Assembly: GCF_001044255.1 (NCBI RefSeq)
Contig: NZ_JYNX01000034.1
Coordinates: 139,686-203,685, forward strand
Reading direction: 5' to 3'
Length of the DNA: 64,000 nt
From: Mycolicibacterium chubuense
Lineage (GTDB): Bacteria; Actinomycetota; Actinomycetes; Mycobacteriales; Mycobacteriaceae
The number at the start of each line of letters is the position of its first letter. Within the stretch, counting starts at the first letter, position 1. Below the pieces are notes generated by a model. The model was given only the letters and a program-made list of their open reading frames with translations. It had not been told where the DNA came from and made no database searches. The position numbers and the translations under genes were made by a program. Below, in pieces: positions 37,879 through 45,979 of the stretch.

Positions 37879-38691
37879 CTATCGCTGCGCGTCCGGCCCC
37901 TTGTGCGCCTCGACGAAGAAGCCGCCGCCGGTGGCCGCATCGGGCCATCGACCGAACGCCGCGCCGGGCTCGGCCACGTCGGTCACGGTGGCCCGCCAGC
38001 CCAGCGATTCGGCCAGCTCCCCCGGCGCGTCACTGCCGAACAGCCACGGCGATCCCTGCGCGGCCATCGCGGCGAGCAGACCCGCCATCGCGGGTGCGGT
38101 CAACAGCGTCGCGCTGACGATGTCGTACAGCAGCACCGAGCCGGGCGCCGACAGCGCGTCCACCCGGTCGAACAACCGCTGCACGGCGTCGCCGTCGAGG
38201 TACTGCAGCAGGCCCTCGATCAGCCAGGCGGTGGGCTGCGAGGGATCCAGGCCGGCGGCGGTCACCGCGGCAGTCCAGTCGCCGGCCAGATCGGCACCGA
38301 GGGTCACCCGCGCGCAGCGCGGCTGCTCATCGGCGAGCACACCGTCTTTGGCGGCGATGACGGCGGGCAGGTCCACCTCGAAGACGGTGGTGCCCGGCGG
38401 CCACGCGAGCCGGAACGCGCGGGCGTCGAGCCCGGCGGCCAGGATGACCACCTGCCGTGCGGTCTGCGCGGCGCGCAGCAGCGCCTCGTCCCAGAACCGG
38501 GTCCGCACCACGATCTGGGCGGTCGACTGCTCCCCCGCCTCGGCGACCATGCGCGCGAGCATCTCCCGGCCCGCGTCGCCGGCCAGGCGCGCGGCGAACG
38601 GGTCCTCGAACAGCGGATCGTCCCGCCGCGACTCGTCGGCCCGGATGGCGGCGACGAGGACCGCGGTGCGCGCGACCGCCTCCGCGGTCAC
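37879..38691 (-). CDS. Class I SAM methyltransferase (TIGR00027 / leucine carboxyl methyltransferase-like)
   Basis: 270 residues. The mycobacterial putative-methyltransferase pattern is clear: DESRRDDPLFEDPFAARLAGD, RTRFWDEALLRA, the SAM motif VVILAAGLDARAFRL and the strand motif FEVDLP. Mycobacteria have many paralogues and no substrate is known for most. Its GTG start overlaps the tag stop by 4 bases, so it is co-translated with a DNA repair enzyme. It has no counterpart at this position in M. tuberculosis. Confidence 0.83.
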   Translation of the reverse strand: MTAEAVARTAVLVAAIRADESRRDDPLFEDPFAARLAGDAGREMLARMVAEAGEQSTAQIVVRTRFWDEALLRAAQTARQVVILAAGLDARAFRLAWPPGTTVFEVDLPAVIAAKDGVLADEQPRCARVTLGADLAGDWTAAVTAAGLDPSQPTAWLIEGLLQYLDGDAVQRLFDRVDALSAPGSVLLYDIVSATLLTAPAMAGLLAAMAAQGSPWLFGSDAPGELAESLGWRATVTDVAEPGAAFGRWPDAATGGGFFVEAHKGPDAQR

Positions 38692-39290
38692 GAGCGGGGC
38701 ACCCAGCAGTCGGCGACATGGTCGTCGACCATGCCCGTGGCCTGCATCAGCGCGTACGCCGTGGTCGGGCCGACGAAGCGGAAGCCCCGCCGCTTGAGCT
38801 CCTTGGCCATCGCCGTGGACTCCGCGGTGACGGCGGCGACCGCCGACAGATCGCCCGGCCGCGGCCGGGTGGCGCGGTCGGCGGGGGCGAACGACCACAG
38901 CAGCTCGGCCAGGTCGTCGCCCGCGTCGGCGAGATCGGCCACCGCGCGGGCGTTGGAGATGGTGGCCTCGATCTTCGACCGGTTGCGCACGATGCCCGGG
39001 TCGGCCATCAACCGGTCGACGTCGCGGTCGGTGTAGCGGGCGACGCGGTCGACGTCGAAGCCGTCGAACGCCGCCCGGAAGTTGTCCCGCTTACGCAGGA
39101 TGATCAGCCAGGACAACCCGCTCTGGAATGCCTCGAGGCTGATCCGTTCGAACAGCGCGGCGGAGTCACGTAACGGGCGTCCCCACTCGGTGTCGTGGTA
39201 ATCGCGATAGAGCACGAAATCGTCGGCCGACAGGCGTGACCGGTCGATCCAGCCGCACCGGATCCGGTCGTCCGGTGGCGCCTCGGTCAC
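38688..39290 (-). CDS. tag: DNA-3-methyladenine glycosylase I
   Basis: 200 residues. N-terminal RCGWIDRS and YHDTEWGRP, then LFERISLEAFQSGLSWLIILRKR, carry the Tag family's base-binding and catalytic residues. C-terminal GFRFVGPTTAYALMQATGMVDDH supplies the zinc-site His. It excises 3-methyladenine from alkylated DNA. It starts with GTG at 39290 inside the stop of the upstream DivIVA-like gene (4-base overlap). Homologue: Rv1210. Confidence 0.94.
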   Translation of the reverse strand: MTEAPPDDRIRCGWIDRSRLSADDFVLYRDYHDTEWGRPLRDSAALFERISLEAFQSGLSWLIILRKRDNFRAAFDGFDVDRVARYTDRDVDRLMADPGIVRNRSKIEATISNARAVADLADAGDDLAELLWSFAPADRATRPRPGDLSAVAAVTAESTAMAKELKRRGFRFVGPTTAYALMQATGMVDDHVADCWVPRS

Positions 39291-39595
39291 CCCTCGCCGC
39301 CCGCCGTCTCGGACGCCCGGATGGCCGCCAGCTCACCGCGGAGATCGTCGATCTCGCGGGCCAACCGCTCCAGCACCCAGTCGACCTCGGCGGCCTTGTA
39401 GCCGCGCAGCGTCTGGGTGAACTTCAGCGCGTCGACGTCGGCGCCGGTGACACCCGCCGCGGGCAGCACGGTGGCCGTCGTCGCCTTCGGCAGCGGGGGC
39501 AGCACCTCGCCGCGGCCGAACAGCACACTGCCGGTCGCGAACAGCACGATCCCGACCAGCACGAGCACCACGAGGTAGAGCAGTACGAGCGTCAC
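39287..39595 (-). CDS. DivIVA-domain membrane protein (Rv1209-like)
   Basis: 102 residues. One N-terminal transmembrane helix (LVLLYLVVLVLVGIVLFATGSVLF) is followed by a linker and a short DivIVA-like motif (LRGYKAAEVDWVLERLAREIDDLRGEL). That motif is a helical segment of the type found in Wag31-interacting or division-linked proteins. A polar-growth or division role is a guess. It is the first gene of the DivIVA-like/tag/methyltransferase overlapping set. Confidence 0.85.
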   Translation of the reverse strand: MTLVLLYLVVLVLVGIVLFATGSVLFGRGEVLPPLPKATTATVLPAAGVTGADVDALKFTQTLRGYKAAEVDWVLERLAREIDDLRGELAAIRASETAGGEG

Positions 39596-39640
39596 ACGTC
39601 GATACTGCCGGATGCTTCCGACAAACCGGGAGCCGAACCG

Positions 39641-40600
39641 TCAGCGCGGGCGCAGCGTGATCATCGGCGGACGGTCGTCCAGCGACACCGCCGACGTCCG
39701 CGGCGTGTAGTCCTCGCCGTCGGCGAAGAACTGGGTGAGCCCGACCCCGGAGTCCGGGACACCGCAGCGCTGCAGCAGCGTGCCGATGACCTGACGGCTC
39801 ATCGCGGCCAGCTCGGTCAGCGGGCGGTTGCGGTGGGTGCGCACCCCGAGGTTGACCTGCGCGATCGCGTCGAGTCCGAGCCGGTCGTAGGTGTCGACCA
39901 GCAGACCGATCTCCACGCCGTAGCCCGGCGCGAACGGCACCGCCGTCAGCAGCTCCCGGGTGCCGGCGTACTCCCCGCCCAGCGGCTGGTACAGGCAGGA
40001 CAGCTCGGGCCGCAGCGCGGCCAGCAGCGGGCGGGCCACCAGCTCGGTGACGCGGCCGCCGCCGTTGGCGTCCTCGCGGCCGCTGACCTTGAGCGGGCGC
40101 CGGTAGAACCCCTTGACCAGGTGCACGCCCTCAGCGGTCAGCAGCGGGCCGAGCAGCTTGGGCACGAACATCGGATCGGGGTCCAGCAGGTCGGAATCGA
40201 CGAACGCGATCAGGTCGCCGGTGGTCGCGGCGAGCGAGCGCCACAGCACCTCGCCCTTGCCGGGTTGCGGGGCCACCTCGGGCAGCGCGACCTCGCGGCT
40301 GACCACCCGTGCGCCGGCGGCCACCGCGCGGATCTCGGTGTCGTCGGTGGAGCCGGAGTCGAGCACGATGAGTTCGTCGACCAGCCCGCCGAGCAGCGGC
40401 GTGATCGTCTCGACCACCCCGGCGACCGTCTCCTCCTCGTTGAGCGCGGGCAGCACGACCGAGACGGTGCGGCCCTTCTTGGCGGCTTCCAGCTCTGCGA
40501 CCGTCCAGGACGGCCGGCTCCAGCTGTGGTCGGTCAGCCACCGGTGCTCGGCCATCCCATCGGCGACCGTGTCCGTGACGCGATCAGACAACACCGTCAT
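39641..40600 (-). CDS. gpgS: Glucosyl-3-phosphoglycerate synthase
   Basis: 319 residues, a GT81-type retaining glycosyltransferase. VVLPALNEEETVAGVVETI opens the GT-A domain and FVDSDLLDPDP holds the metal-binding D-x-D. FYRRPLK and GEYAGTREL are conserved, with acceptor-loop residues in the later part. It makes glucosyl-3-phosphoglycerate from NDP-glucose and 3-phosphoglycerate. This is the first step toward glucosylglycerate and the methylglucose lipopolysaccharides that regulate fatty-acid synthesis. It starts inside the folP2 stop (ATGA). Homologue: Rv1208. Confidence 0.95.
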   Translation of the reverse strand: MTVLSDRVTDTVADGMAEHRWLTDHSWSRPSWTVAELEAAKKGRTVSVVLPALNEEETVAGVVETITPLLGGLVDELIVLDSGSTDDTEIRAVAAGARVVSREVALPEVAPQPGKGEVLWRSLAATTGDLIAFVDSDLLDPDPMFVPKLLGPLLTAEGVHLVKGFYRRPLKVSGREDANGGGRVTELVARPLLAALRPELSCLYQPLGGEYAGTRELLTAVPFAPGYGVEIGLLVDTYDRLGLDAIAQVNLGVRTHRNRPLTELAAMSRQVIGTLLQRCGVPDSGVGLTQFFADGEDYTPRTSAVSLDDRPPMITLRPR

Positions 40601-41472
40601 GCCAGTCCTCTCACCGTGCGTTGCGGTGGACGGACGCCGTGGATCGACGCCACCATCTCCAGTACCCGACGTGTGGGGCCCACCTCGTGCACCCGGAACA
40701 TCGCGGCACCGTCAGCGGCGGCGAGCGCGGTCGCAGCCAGGGTGCCCTCGAGGCGGTCGGTGAGTCCCACCCCCAGAGTCTCCCCGACGAAATCCTTGTT
40801 GCTCAGCGCCATCAGGACCGGCCATCCAGTGTTTACAAGCTCTTTTACGTGGCGCAACAAACTAAGACCGTGGTAAGTGTTCTTGCCGAAATCGTGGGTC
40901 GGATCGATGACGATGCCGTCCCGGCGCACCCCGAGCGCCACCGCGCGCTCGGCGGCCGTGGTGACCTCCGTGATCACGTCGTCGACCACGCCGCGCTCGG
41001 CGATGCCGTAGTTCACCCGGAACGGCCGCGTCCGGGGAACCGCGCCGCCGGTGTGCGAGCACACCAGGCCCGCGCCGAACTCGGCGGCGACAGCCGGCAG
41101 GTCCGGATCGGCGCCCGCCCACGTGTCGTTGATCAGGTCCGCACCGGCCGCGCACGCCTGCTTGGCGACCTCGGCTCGCCAGGTGTCGACGCTGATCAGC
41201 TGGTCGGGGAAGGTGCCGCGGAGCCATTCGATGAACGGCACGACGCGGGCGATCTCCTCGTCGACACCGACCGTCTGCCCCGGGCCGGCCTTCACCCCAC
41301 CGACGTCCACGATGTCGGCGCCGTCGGCGACCACCCGGTGGGCCGCCTGCTTGGCGGCCTCGTCGGTGAACGTGGCGCCACGGTCGTAGAACGAGTCCGG
41401 CGTCCGGTTCACGATCGCCATGATCAGCGCCCGATCACCGGCCACCGGCCGCCCGAGAAACGTCGACTGCAC
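40597..41472 (-). CDS. folP2: Dihydropteroate synthase paralogue FolP2
   Basis: 291 residues with a DHPS-like TIM barrel. Several key motifs differ from true FolP. The first loop is NRTPDSFYDRG. The pterin segment is DVGGVKAGPG instead of DIGGEST. The later loop is DPTHDFGKNTYH instead of the usual DPGIGFGK. FolP2 proteins of mycobacteria have not shown DHPS activity, and the coupling with gpgS suggests another job. The start is GTG at 41472. A strong hairpin lies upstream (41496-41542). Confidence 0.9.
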   Translation of the reverse strand: MQSTFLGRPVAGDRALIMAIVNRTPDSFYDRGATFTDEAAKQAAHRVVADGADIVDVGGVKAGPGQTVGVDEEIARVVPFIEWLRGTFPDQLISVDTWRAEVAKQACAAGADLINDTWAGADPDLPAVAAEFGAGLVCSHTGGAVPRTRPFRVNYGIAERGVVDDVITEVTTAAERAVALGVRRDGIVIDPTHDFGKNTYHGLSLLRHVKELVNTGWPVLMALSNKDFVGETLGVGLTDRLEGTLAATALAAADGAAMFRVHEVGPTRRVLEMVASIHGVRPPQRTVRGLA

Positions 41473-41495
41473 GCCTACCAGGCTACGGACTCGCG

Positions 41496-41542
41496 ATTTC
41501 GGTGTAGATCGTCACGCTGAGGGTGACCAACTACACCGAGAT
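41496..41542. terminator. Long two-stage hairpin between fadD6 and folP2
   Basis: The outer arms 41496-41507 and 41531-41542 pair over 12 bases (one G-U), around CGGTGTAG/CTACACCG. After a 3x3 internal loop, GTCAC (41511-41515) pairs with GTGAC (41523-41527) around a 7-base loop. It fills most of the 76-base gap. On the minus strand it sits after fadD6 and before folP2, so a terminator is possible, as is a dispersed palindromic repeat. No U-tract. Confidence 0.5.
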
Positions 41543-41548
41543 CACTCG

Positions 41549-43357
41549 TTACTTGGGCTTCTTGCCCGCCGCGACCTCTTCGGGGTACTCGTCGTAGAAC
41601 GGCACGTACCCCTCGTCCTTGCCGGACAGCACGTAGATCGGATCGTCGATCTCGACGTCCTCGGAATCGTCGTCGTCGCCGGACGCCTTGCCGTAGCCCT
41701 CCTTGCGCAGATCACCCTTCTGCGACTTGAACGTCGACGTGTGCGCCAACTCCTCGACCACCCGGACGAACAGCGGCACCGCGTACCCGGGCAGCTTGTC
41801 GAACGCCGCCTTGGCCAGCGACTTGCCGTCGAACTCCTGGCCCTCCTTGAGCTGCACCGCCGCCATCCCGGCGCGGCCGCCCGCGCCGGGCACCTCGACG
41901 CCGAAGACCGTGGCCTCCTCGACCTGGGGATCGGTCGAGATCGCCGCCTCGACCTCGGTGGTGGCGACGTTCTCGCCCTTCCACCGGAACGTGTCGCCGA
42001 GCCGGTCGGTGAACGCGGCGTGCCCGAAGCCCTGGGCGCGCATCAGGTCGCCGGTGTTGAACCAGACGTCGCCCTCCTTGAAGGCGTCGCGCACCAGTTT
42101 CTTCTCGGTGGCCTCCTTGTCGGTGTAGCCGTCGAAGGGCTGGAAGTTGCTCACCTTGGACAGCAGCAGACCGGGCTGGCCGTTCTTGACTTTGCGCAGC
42201 CGGCCGTTGTCGTCGCGCTTGGGCTCGCCGGTGTCCTGGTCGTATTCGACGAACGCGACCGGGGTCGGGCAGATCCCGGTGGTCTTGTCGATGTTGAGGA
42301 CGTTGACGAACGCGGTGTTGCCCTCGCTGGCGGCGTAGAACTCGCAGACCCGCTTGATGCCGAACCGCTCGGTGAAGTCGTCCCAGATGGCCGGGCGCAG
42401 ACCGTTGCCCGCGATGACCCGCACCTTGTGCTGGCGGTCGGTCGGCTTCTCTTCCTTGCCCAGCAGGTAGGTGCAGATCTCGCCGATGTAGACGAACGCG
42501 GTGGCCTCGTAGCGGATGACGTCGTCCCAGAACTTCGACGCCGAGAACGACTTGCCCAGCGCGAGGGTCGCCCCCGAGTTCAGCACCGACGACAGCGCGA
42601 CCGTCAGCGCGTTGTTGTGGTAGAGCGGCAGGCAGCAGTACAACGTGTCGCTGCTGTTCAGGCGCATGCCCAGGCCGCCGAAGCCGGCCAGTGCGCGCAG
42701 CCAGCGGTAGTGCGTCATCACGCTGGCCTTCGGCATCCCGGTGGTGCCCGAGGTGAAGATGTAGAACGCCTTGTCCTTGGCGAGCACCGCCGAGGTGGCG
42801 GCCGGGTTGGTGGTCGGTGCGGTGGCGGCGAGCTGCTTCATCTCGTCGACGGTGACCAGGCCGGAGGTGTCGGCGCCGCTCTCGTTGATCGGCTCGACCA
42901 GGTCGACCTCGGCGACGACGACCTTCGCCTCCAGCAGCCCCAGGCTGTGGGAGAGCACGTCGCCACGCTGGTGGTAATTGATCATCCCGGCGATCGCGCC
43001 GCACTTGACCGCGGCGAGCATCAGCAGCACCGAGTCCGGCGAGTTGCGCAGCATGACGCCGACGACGTCGCCGTGCCCGACGCCGCGCGCGGCCAGCACC
43101 GCGGCGTAGCGGTTGACGGTCTCGTTGGCCTCGCCGTACGTCAGCTCGGTGTCCTCGAACTTGATGAAGACCTTGTCCGCATAGCGGGACGCGCGATCCT
43201 GGAACACCTTGCCGATGGACGTCTTGGCCGTCGGCCGGGCGAGGAATCCGGTGACGACCCCCTGCAGGATCGTGGGCGTGTCCATCAGTAGTCCCGGTAC
43301 CTGGCCCGCGATGTCGAGTACCCCGACACTGCTCCGTTTGCCGGACTTCCCGCTCAT
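41549..43357 (-). CDS. fadD6: Long-chain acyl-CoA synthetase FadD6
   Basis: 602 residues, an ANL-superfamily adenylating enzyme. The AMP-binding P-loop is FYIFTSGTTGMPKAS near residue 205. Later come YAASEGNTAF, WFNTGDLMR and the hinge FTDRLGDTFRWKGENVATTEVE. The overall layout resembles the FATP/very-long-chain acyl-CoA synthetase branch. It activates fatty acids to acyl-CoA for import or lipid synthesis. Its start overlaps the LOG-family gene's stop (43354-43357), so the two are coupled. Homologue: Rv1206. Confidence 0.94.
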   Translation of the reverse strand: MSGKSGKRSSVGVLDIAGQVPGLLMDTPTILQGVVTGFLARPTAKTSIGKVFQDRASRYADKVFIKFEDTELTYGEANETVNRYAAVLAARGVGHGDVVGVMLRNSPDSVLLMLAAVKCGAIAGMINYHQRGDVLSHSLGLLEAKVVVAEVDLVEPINESGADTSGLVTVDEMKQLAATAPTTNPAATSAVLAKDKAFYIFTSGTTGMPKASVMTHYRWLRALAGFGGLGMRLNSSDTLYCCLPLYHNNALTVALSSVLNSGATLALGKSFSASKFWDDVIRYEATAFVYIGEICTYLLGKEEKPTDRQHKVRVIAGNGLRPAIWDDFTERFGIKRVCEFYAASEGNTAFVNVLNIDKTTGICPTPVAFVEYDQDTGEPKRDDNGRLRKVKNGQPGLLLSKVSNFQPFDGYTDKEATEKKLVRDAFKEGDVWFNTGDLMRAQGFGHAAFTDRLGDTFRWKGENVATTEVEAAISTDPQVEEATVFGVEVPGAGGRAGMAAVQLKEGQEFDGKSLAKAAFDKLPGYAVPLFVRVVEELAHTSTFKSQKGDLRKEGYGKASGDDDDSEDVEIDDPIYVLSGKDEGYVPFYDEYPEEVAAGKKPK

Positions 43358-43947
43358 TCCCCGCTCCTCATGTCGTTGTGTCGGTCATCCCGACCGGGCG
43401 CGCACGCGGCCAGAGCGGATTCGACGTCGTCGACGACGACGAGACGCGCCAGCGCGCCTTCGGCGACGTACCCGCTTCCGACCAGCCCACGTAGCCAGGC
43501 CAGCAGTCCGTCGTAGTGCCCGAGAGTGTCGAGCATCACGATCGGCTTGGAGTGCATACCCAAATAGCCCGCTGTCCAGGCTTCGAAGAATTCCTCGAGT
43601 GTGCCGATGCCGCCGGGCAGCGCGATGAACGCGTCGGCGCGGTCCTCCATCACCTGTTTGCGCTCACGCATGGAGTCGGTGACGACGAGTTCGTCGGCCT
43701 CGGTGTCGGCGACCTCGCGGTGCACGAGGGCCTTGGGGATGACCCCGATGGTGTGGCCGCCGTGGGAGCGGGCCGCGGCGGCCACCTCTCCCATCGCCGA
43801 GACGTTGCCGCCCCCGGACACCAGCGCCCAGCCCCGGTCGGCGATGCCGGTGCCGACCCGGCGCGCGAGGTCGAGAAGTTCGGGATGGGTGGGGCCCGAT
43901 GCGCAATAGACGCAGACGGCCCATCGACGGTCAGGTTCTTGGGACAC
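43354..43947 (-). CDS. LOG-family phosphoribohydrolase (cytokinin-activating type, Rv1205-like)
   Basis: 197 residues with a Rossmann-type fold. The family's PGGIGTLEEFFE motif (PGGxGTxxE) near residue 110 and the MRERK segment just before it form the nucleotide site. The enzyme class cleaves N6-modified AMP to the free base. In M. tuberculosis, Rv1205 releases cytokinins and is kept low by the proteasome because its aldehyde by-products aid nitric-oxide killing. It starts with GTG and overlaps fadD6. Only 29 bases separate it from the divergent ATPase gene. Confidence 0.92.
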   Translation of the reverse strand: MSQEPDRRWAVCVYCASGPTHPELLDLARRVGTGIADRGWALVSGGGNVSAMGEVAAAARSHGGHTIGVIPKALVHREVADTEADELVVTDSMRERKQVMEDRADAFIALPGGIGTLEEFFEAWTAGYLGMHSKPIVMLDTLGHYDGLLAWLRGLVGSGYVAEGALARLVVVDDVESALAACAPGRDDRHNDMRSGE

Positions 43948-43964
43948 GAGCTAAAACTTAGCCA

Positions 43965-43976
43965 TAGACTCCGGCG
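43965..43976 (+). promoter_or_regulatory. Leaderless-type -10 before the AAA-type ATPase gene
   Basis: TAGACT (43965-43970) is 6 bases before GTG 43977. The whole divergent spacer to the LOG-family gene is 29 bases, so at least part of each promoter lies inside the opposite gene. Confidence 0.35.
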
Positions 43977-45971
43977 GTGCCTGTGCCCGCGCCTGTCCCC
44001 TGGGTGACCGCACCGGACGAACCTGCGCTGGCACAACTCGAGTCGGGGGTGCAGCACCGATCGGGCGCGGCGCTGATCGGACCCGCCGGCGTCGGCAAGA
44101 CCTGGCTGACGCGCCGCGCCGTCGAGCGCCTCGGGTCGGGCTTCCCGCGGGTCGACTGGGTGCGTGCCACCTCGGCGCGCCGGCCTCTTCCGTTCGCCGC
44201 GTTCGAGCACCTCCTCGAGGTGCCGGAGACCGGGAAGACCGCCGCGGTGTTGCGCGTCGCCCGCGAGAGTCTCGGGGACGGTCGGCTGCTGGTGATCGAC
44301 GACGCGCACCTGCTCGACTCGCTGTCGGCGGCACTGGTCTATCAGCTGGCGGTGAGCGCGACGGTGCGAATACTGCTGTCCGCCACCGACAACGAGGCCC
44401 CCGCCGAGATCGCCGCGCTGTGGCGCGACGGCCTGGTGACCCGGATCGACCTGGACCCGCCGGGCCACGACGACGAGCGGCTGATGGCGCACGTCACCGA
44501 CTTCGTCGACACGCTGCCTGCCGCCTCCCGGCGGGTGCTGGAGGTGCTGTCGGTGTACGAGCCGCTCAGCCTCGAGGACGTGGCGGTGCTGACGAGCGCG
44601 CACGCCGTCGACGAGGCCGCGCAGGCGGGCGCGATCGCCGTCGACGAGGACGGGGTACGTCCGGCGCATCCGCTGTTCTGCGACGCGGTGCGCGGCGAGC
44701 TGGGCGGCCCTGATCTACGCCGGCTGCGGTCCGCGGTGGTGGGGCGTCTGGCGGCGGCGGGCCCGCGCGGCGTCGTCGCCCGGCTCCGGCTGGCGACGCT
44801 GGCCATCGACAGCGACCGGCCGCAGCCGGTGGCCGAGGTGTGCGCGGCCGCGCGGGATGCGTTGCGGTTGGGTGATCTGGAGCTGAGCGAACGGCTGGGG
44901 AGGGCCGCGCTCTCGCGGGAACCCGGGCTGGACGCCCGCCTGACCGTCGGGTACGCGTTGGCGTGGCAGGGCCGCGGCCGCGACGCCGACGCGGTGCTCG
45001 CCGAGATCGATCCCTCCGCACTGGGGGAAGAGGAGCTGATGGCCTGGGCGCTGCCCACCGCGGCCAACCAGTTCTGGATGCTGTCCGAACCGGAGCGCGC
45101 GACGGCGTTCCTGCAGGCCACCCGCAGCAAGGTCGGCTCCGCGGCGGCCCGCACGACGCTCGACGCGCTGTCGGCCACGTTCGCCATGAACGCCGGAAAC
45201 CTCGGTAGAGCAACCGAACTCGCACACGAGGTGCTGGACTCGCCGACGGCCGACGAGACCGCGATCGGGTGGGCAGGTTCGGCGGCGGCGTTGTGCGCGG
45301 CCCGGATGGGCCGGCTCGCCGAGGTCGACGCGCTGGCCGAGCGGGCCATGTCGGCCGGGCAGCCGGGACTACTGCGGTTCACCAGCGGCTTCGGTCAGAC
45401 CACGGCGCTGCTGCTCACCGGTGAGCCCGACCGGGCGCTGGCACTGGCGCAGCGGCTCACCGATTTCGCGCAGCGCAGGCAACCCGGCCGCGCGATCGGC
45501 GAGGTCCTGACCGCCGACGTGCTGATCGCCACCGGCCAGACGGCGCGGGCGGTGCCGCTGCTGCGGGAGGCGGCCGTGACGCTGGCGCCGACGGGGTATT
45601 CCTGGGGGCCGCTGGCGTGGATGCTGCTGGCGCAGGCGCTGGGCCGGCTCGGGGAGACCGTCGAGGCGGGAAAGACATTGGCCCGCGCCGAATCCCGGCA
45701 CGGGCTGAAGTCGATGCTGTTCGCCCCGGAGCTGGCCCTGGCCCGGGCGTGGACCACGTCGGCGCGCCGCGACAGCCACGGCGCGGTGGCCGCGGTGCGC
45801 GACGCCGTCAAGGCCGCCGAACGCGGCGGGCAGCACGCCGTGGCGCTGCGGGCGGCCGCCGACGCGGTGCAGTTGGGTGATCCGCGCGGGACCGAGACGC
45901 TGCGCCGGCTGTGCGCCACCGTCGACTGCGCGTTCGGGCGGTCCGCCCTGGCCGCAGCCGAAAACAGCTGA
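43977..45971 (+). CDS. AAA-type ATPase of the LuxR/MalT-like class without HTH (Rv1204c-like)
   Basis: 664 residues. The Walker A motif GPAGVGKTW lies near residue 36 and the Walker B segment LLVIDDAHLLDSLSAALV near residue 105. The rest is helical and TPR-like, rich in Ala, Leu and Arg. This is the layout of LuxR-type STAND regulators, but the C-terminus ends after the helical part with no DNA-binding domain. It is longer than the M. tuberculosis homologue as I recall it (~560). The function is unknown; a signalling or scaffold ATPase is the safest description. Confidence 0.78.
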   Translation: MPVPAPVPWVTAPDEPALAQLESGVQHRSGAALIGPAGVGKTWLTRRAVERLGSGFPRVDWVRATSARRPLPFAAFEHLLEVPETGKTAAVLRVARESLGDGRLLVIDDAHLLDSLSAALVYQLAVSATVRILLSATDNEAPAEIAALWRDGLVTRIDLDPPGHDDERLMAHVTDFVDTLPAASRRVLEVLSVYEPLSLEDVAVLTSAHAVDEAAQAGAIAVDEDGVRPAHPLFCDAVRGELGGPDLRRLRSAVVGRLAAAGPRGVVARLRLATLAIDSDRPQPVAEVCAAARDALRLGDLELSERLGRAALSREPGLDARLTVGYALAWQGRGRDADAVLAEIDPSALGEEELMAWALPTAANQFWMLSEPERATAFLQATRSKVGSAAARTTLDALSATFAMNAGNLGRATELAHEVLDSPTADETAIGWAGSAAALCAARMGRLAEVDALAERAMSAGQPGLLRFTSGFGQTTALLLTGEPDRALALAQRLTDFAQRRQPGRAIGEVLTADVLIATGQTARAVPLLREAAVTLAPTGYSWGPLAWMLLAQALGRLGETVEAGKTLARAESRHGLKSMLFAPELALARAWTTSARRDSHGAVAAVRDAVKAAERGGQHAVALRAAADAVQLGDPRGTETLRRLCATVDCAFGRSALAAAENS

Positions 45972-45979
45972 GGCTCAGC
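45967..45979. terminator. Palindrome holding both stop codons of a convergent pair
   Basis: GCTGAG-G-CTCAGC is a perfect 6-1-6 inverted repeat containing the TGA of the ATPase gene and the stop of the opposing ABC-F gene. It may contribute to bidirectional termination, though the stem is short. Confidence 0.3.
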
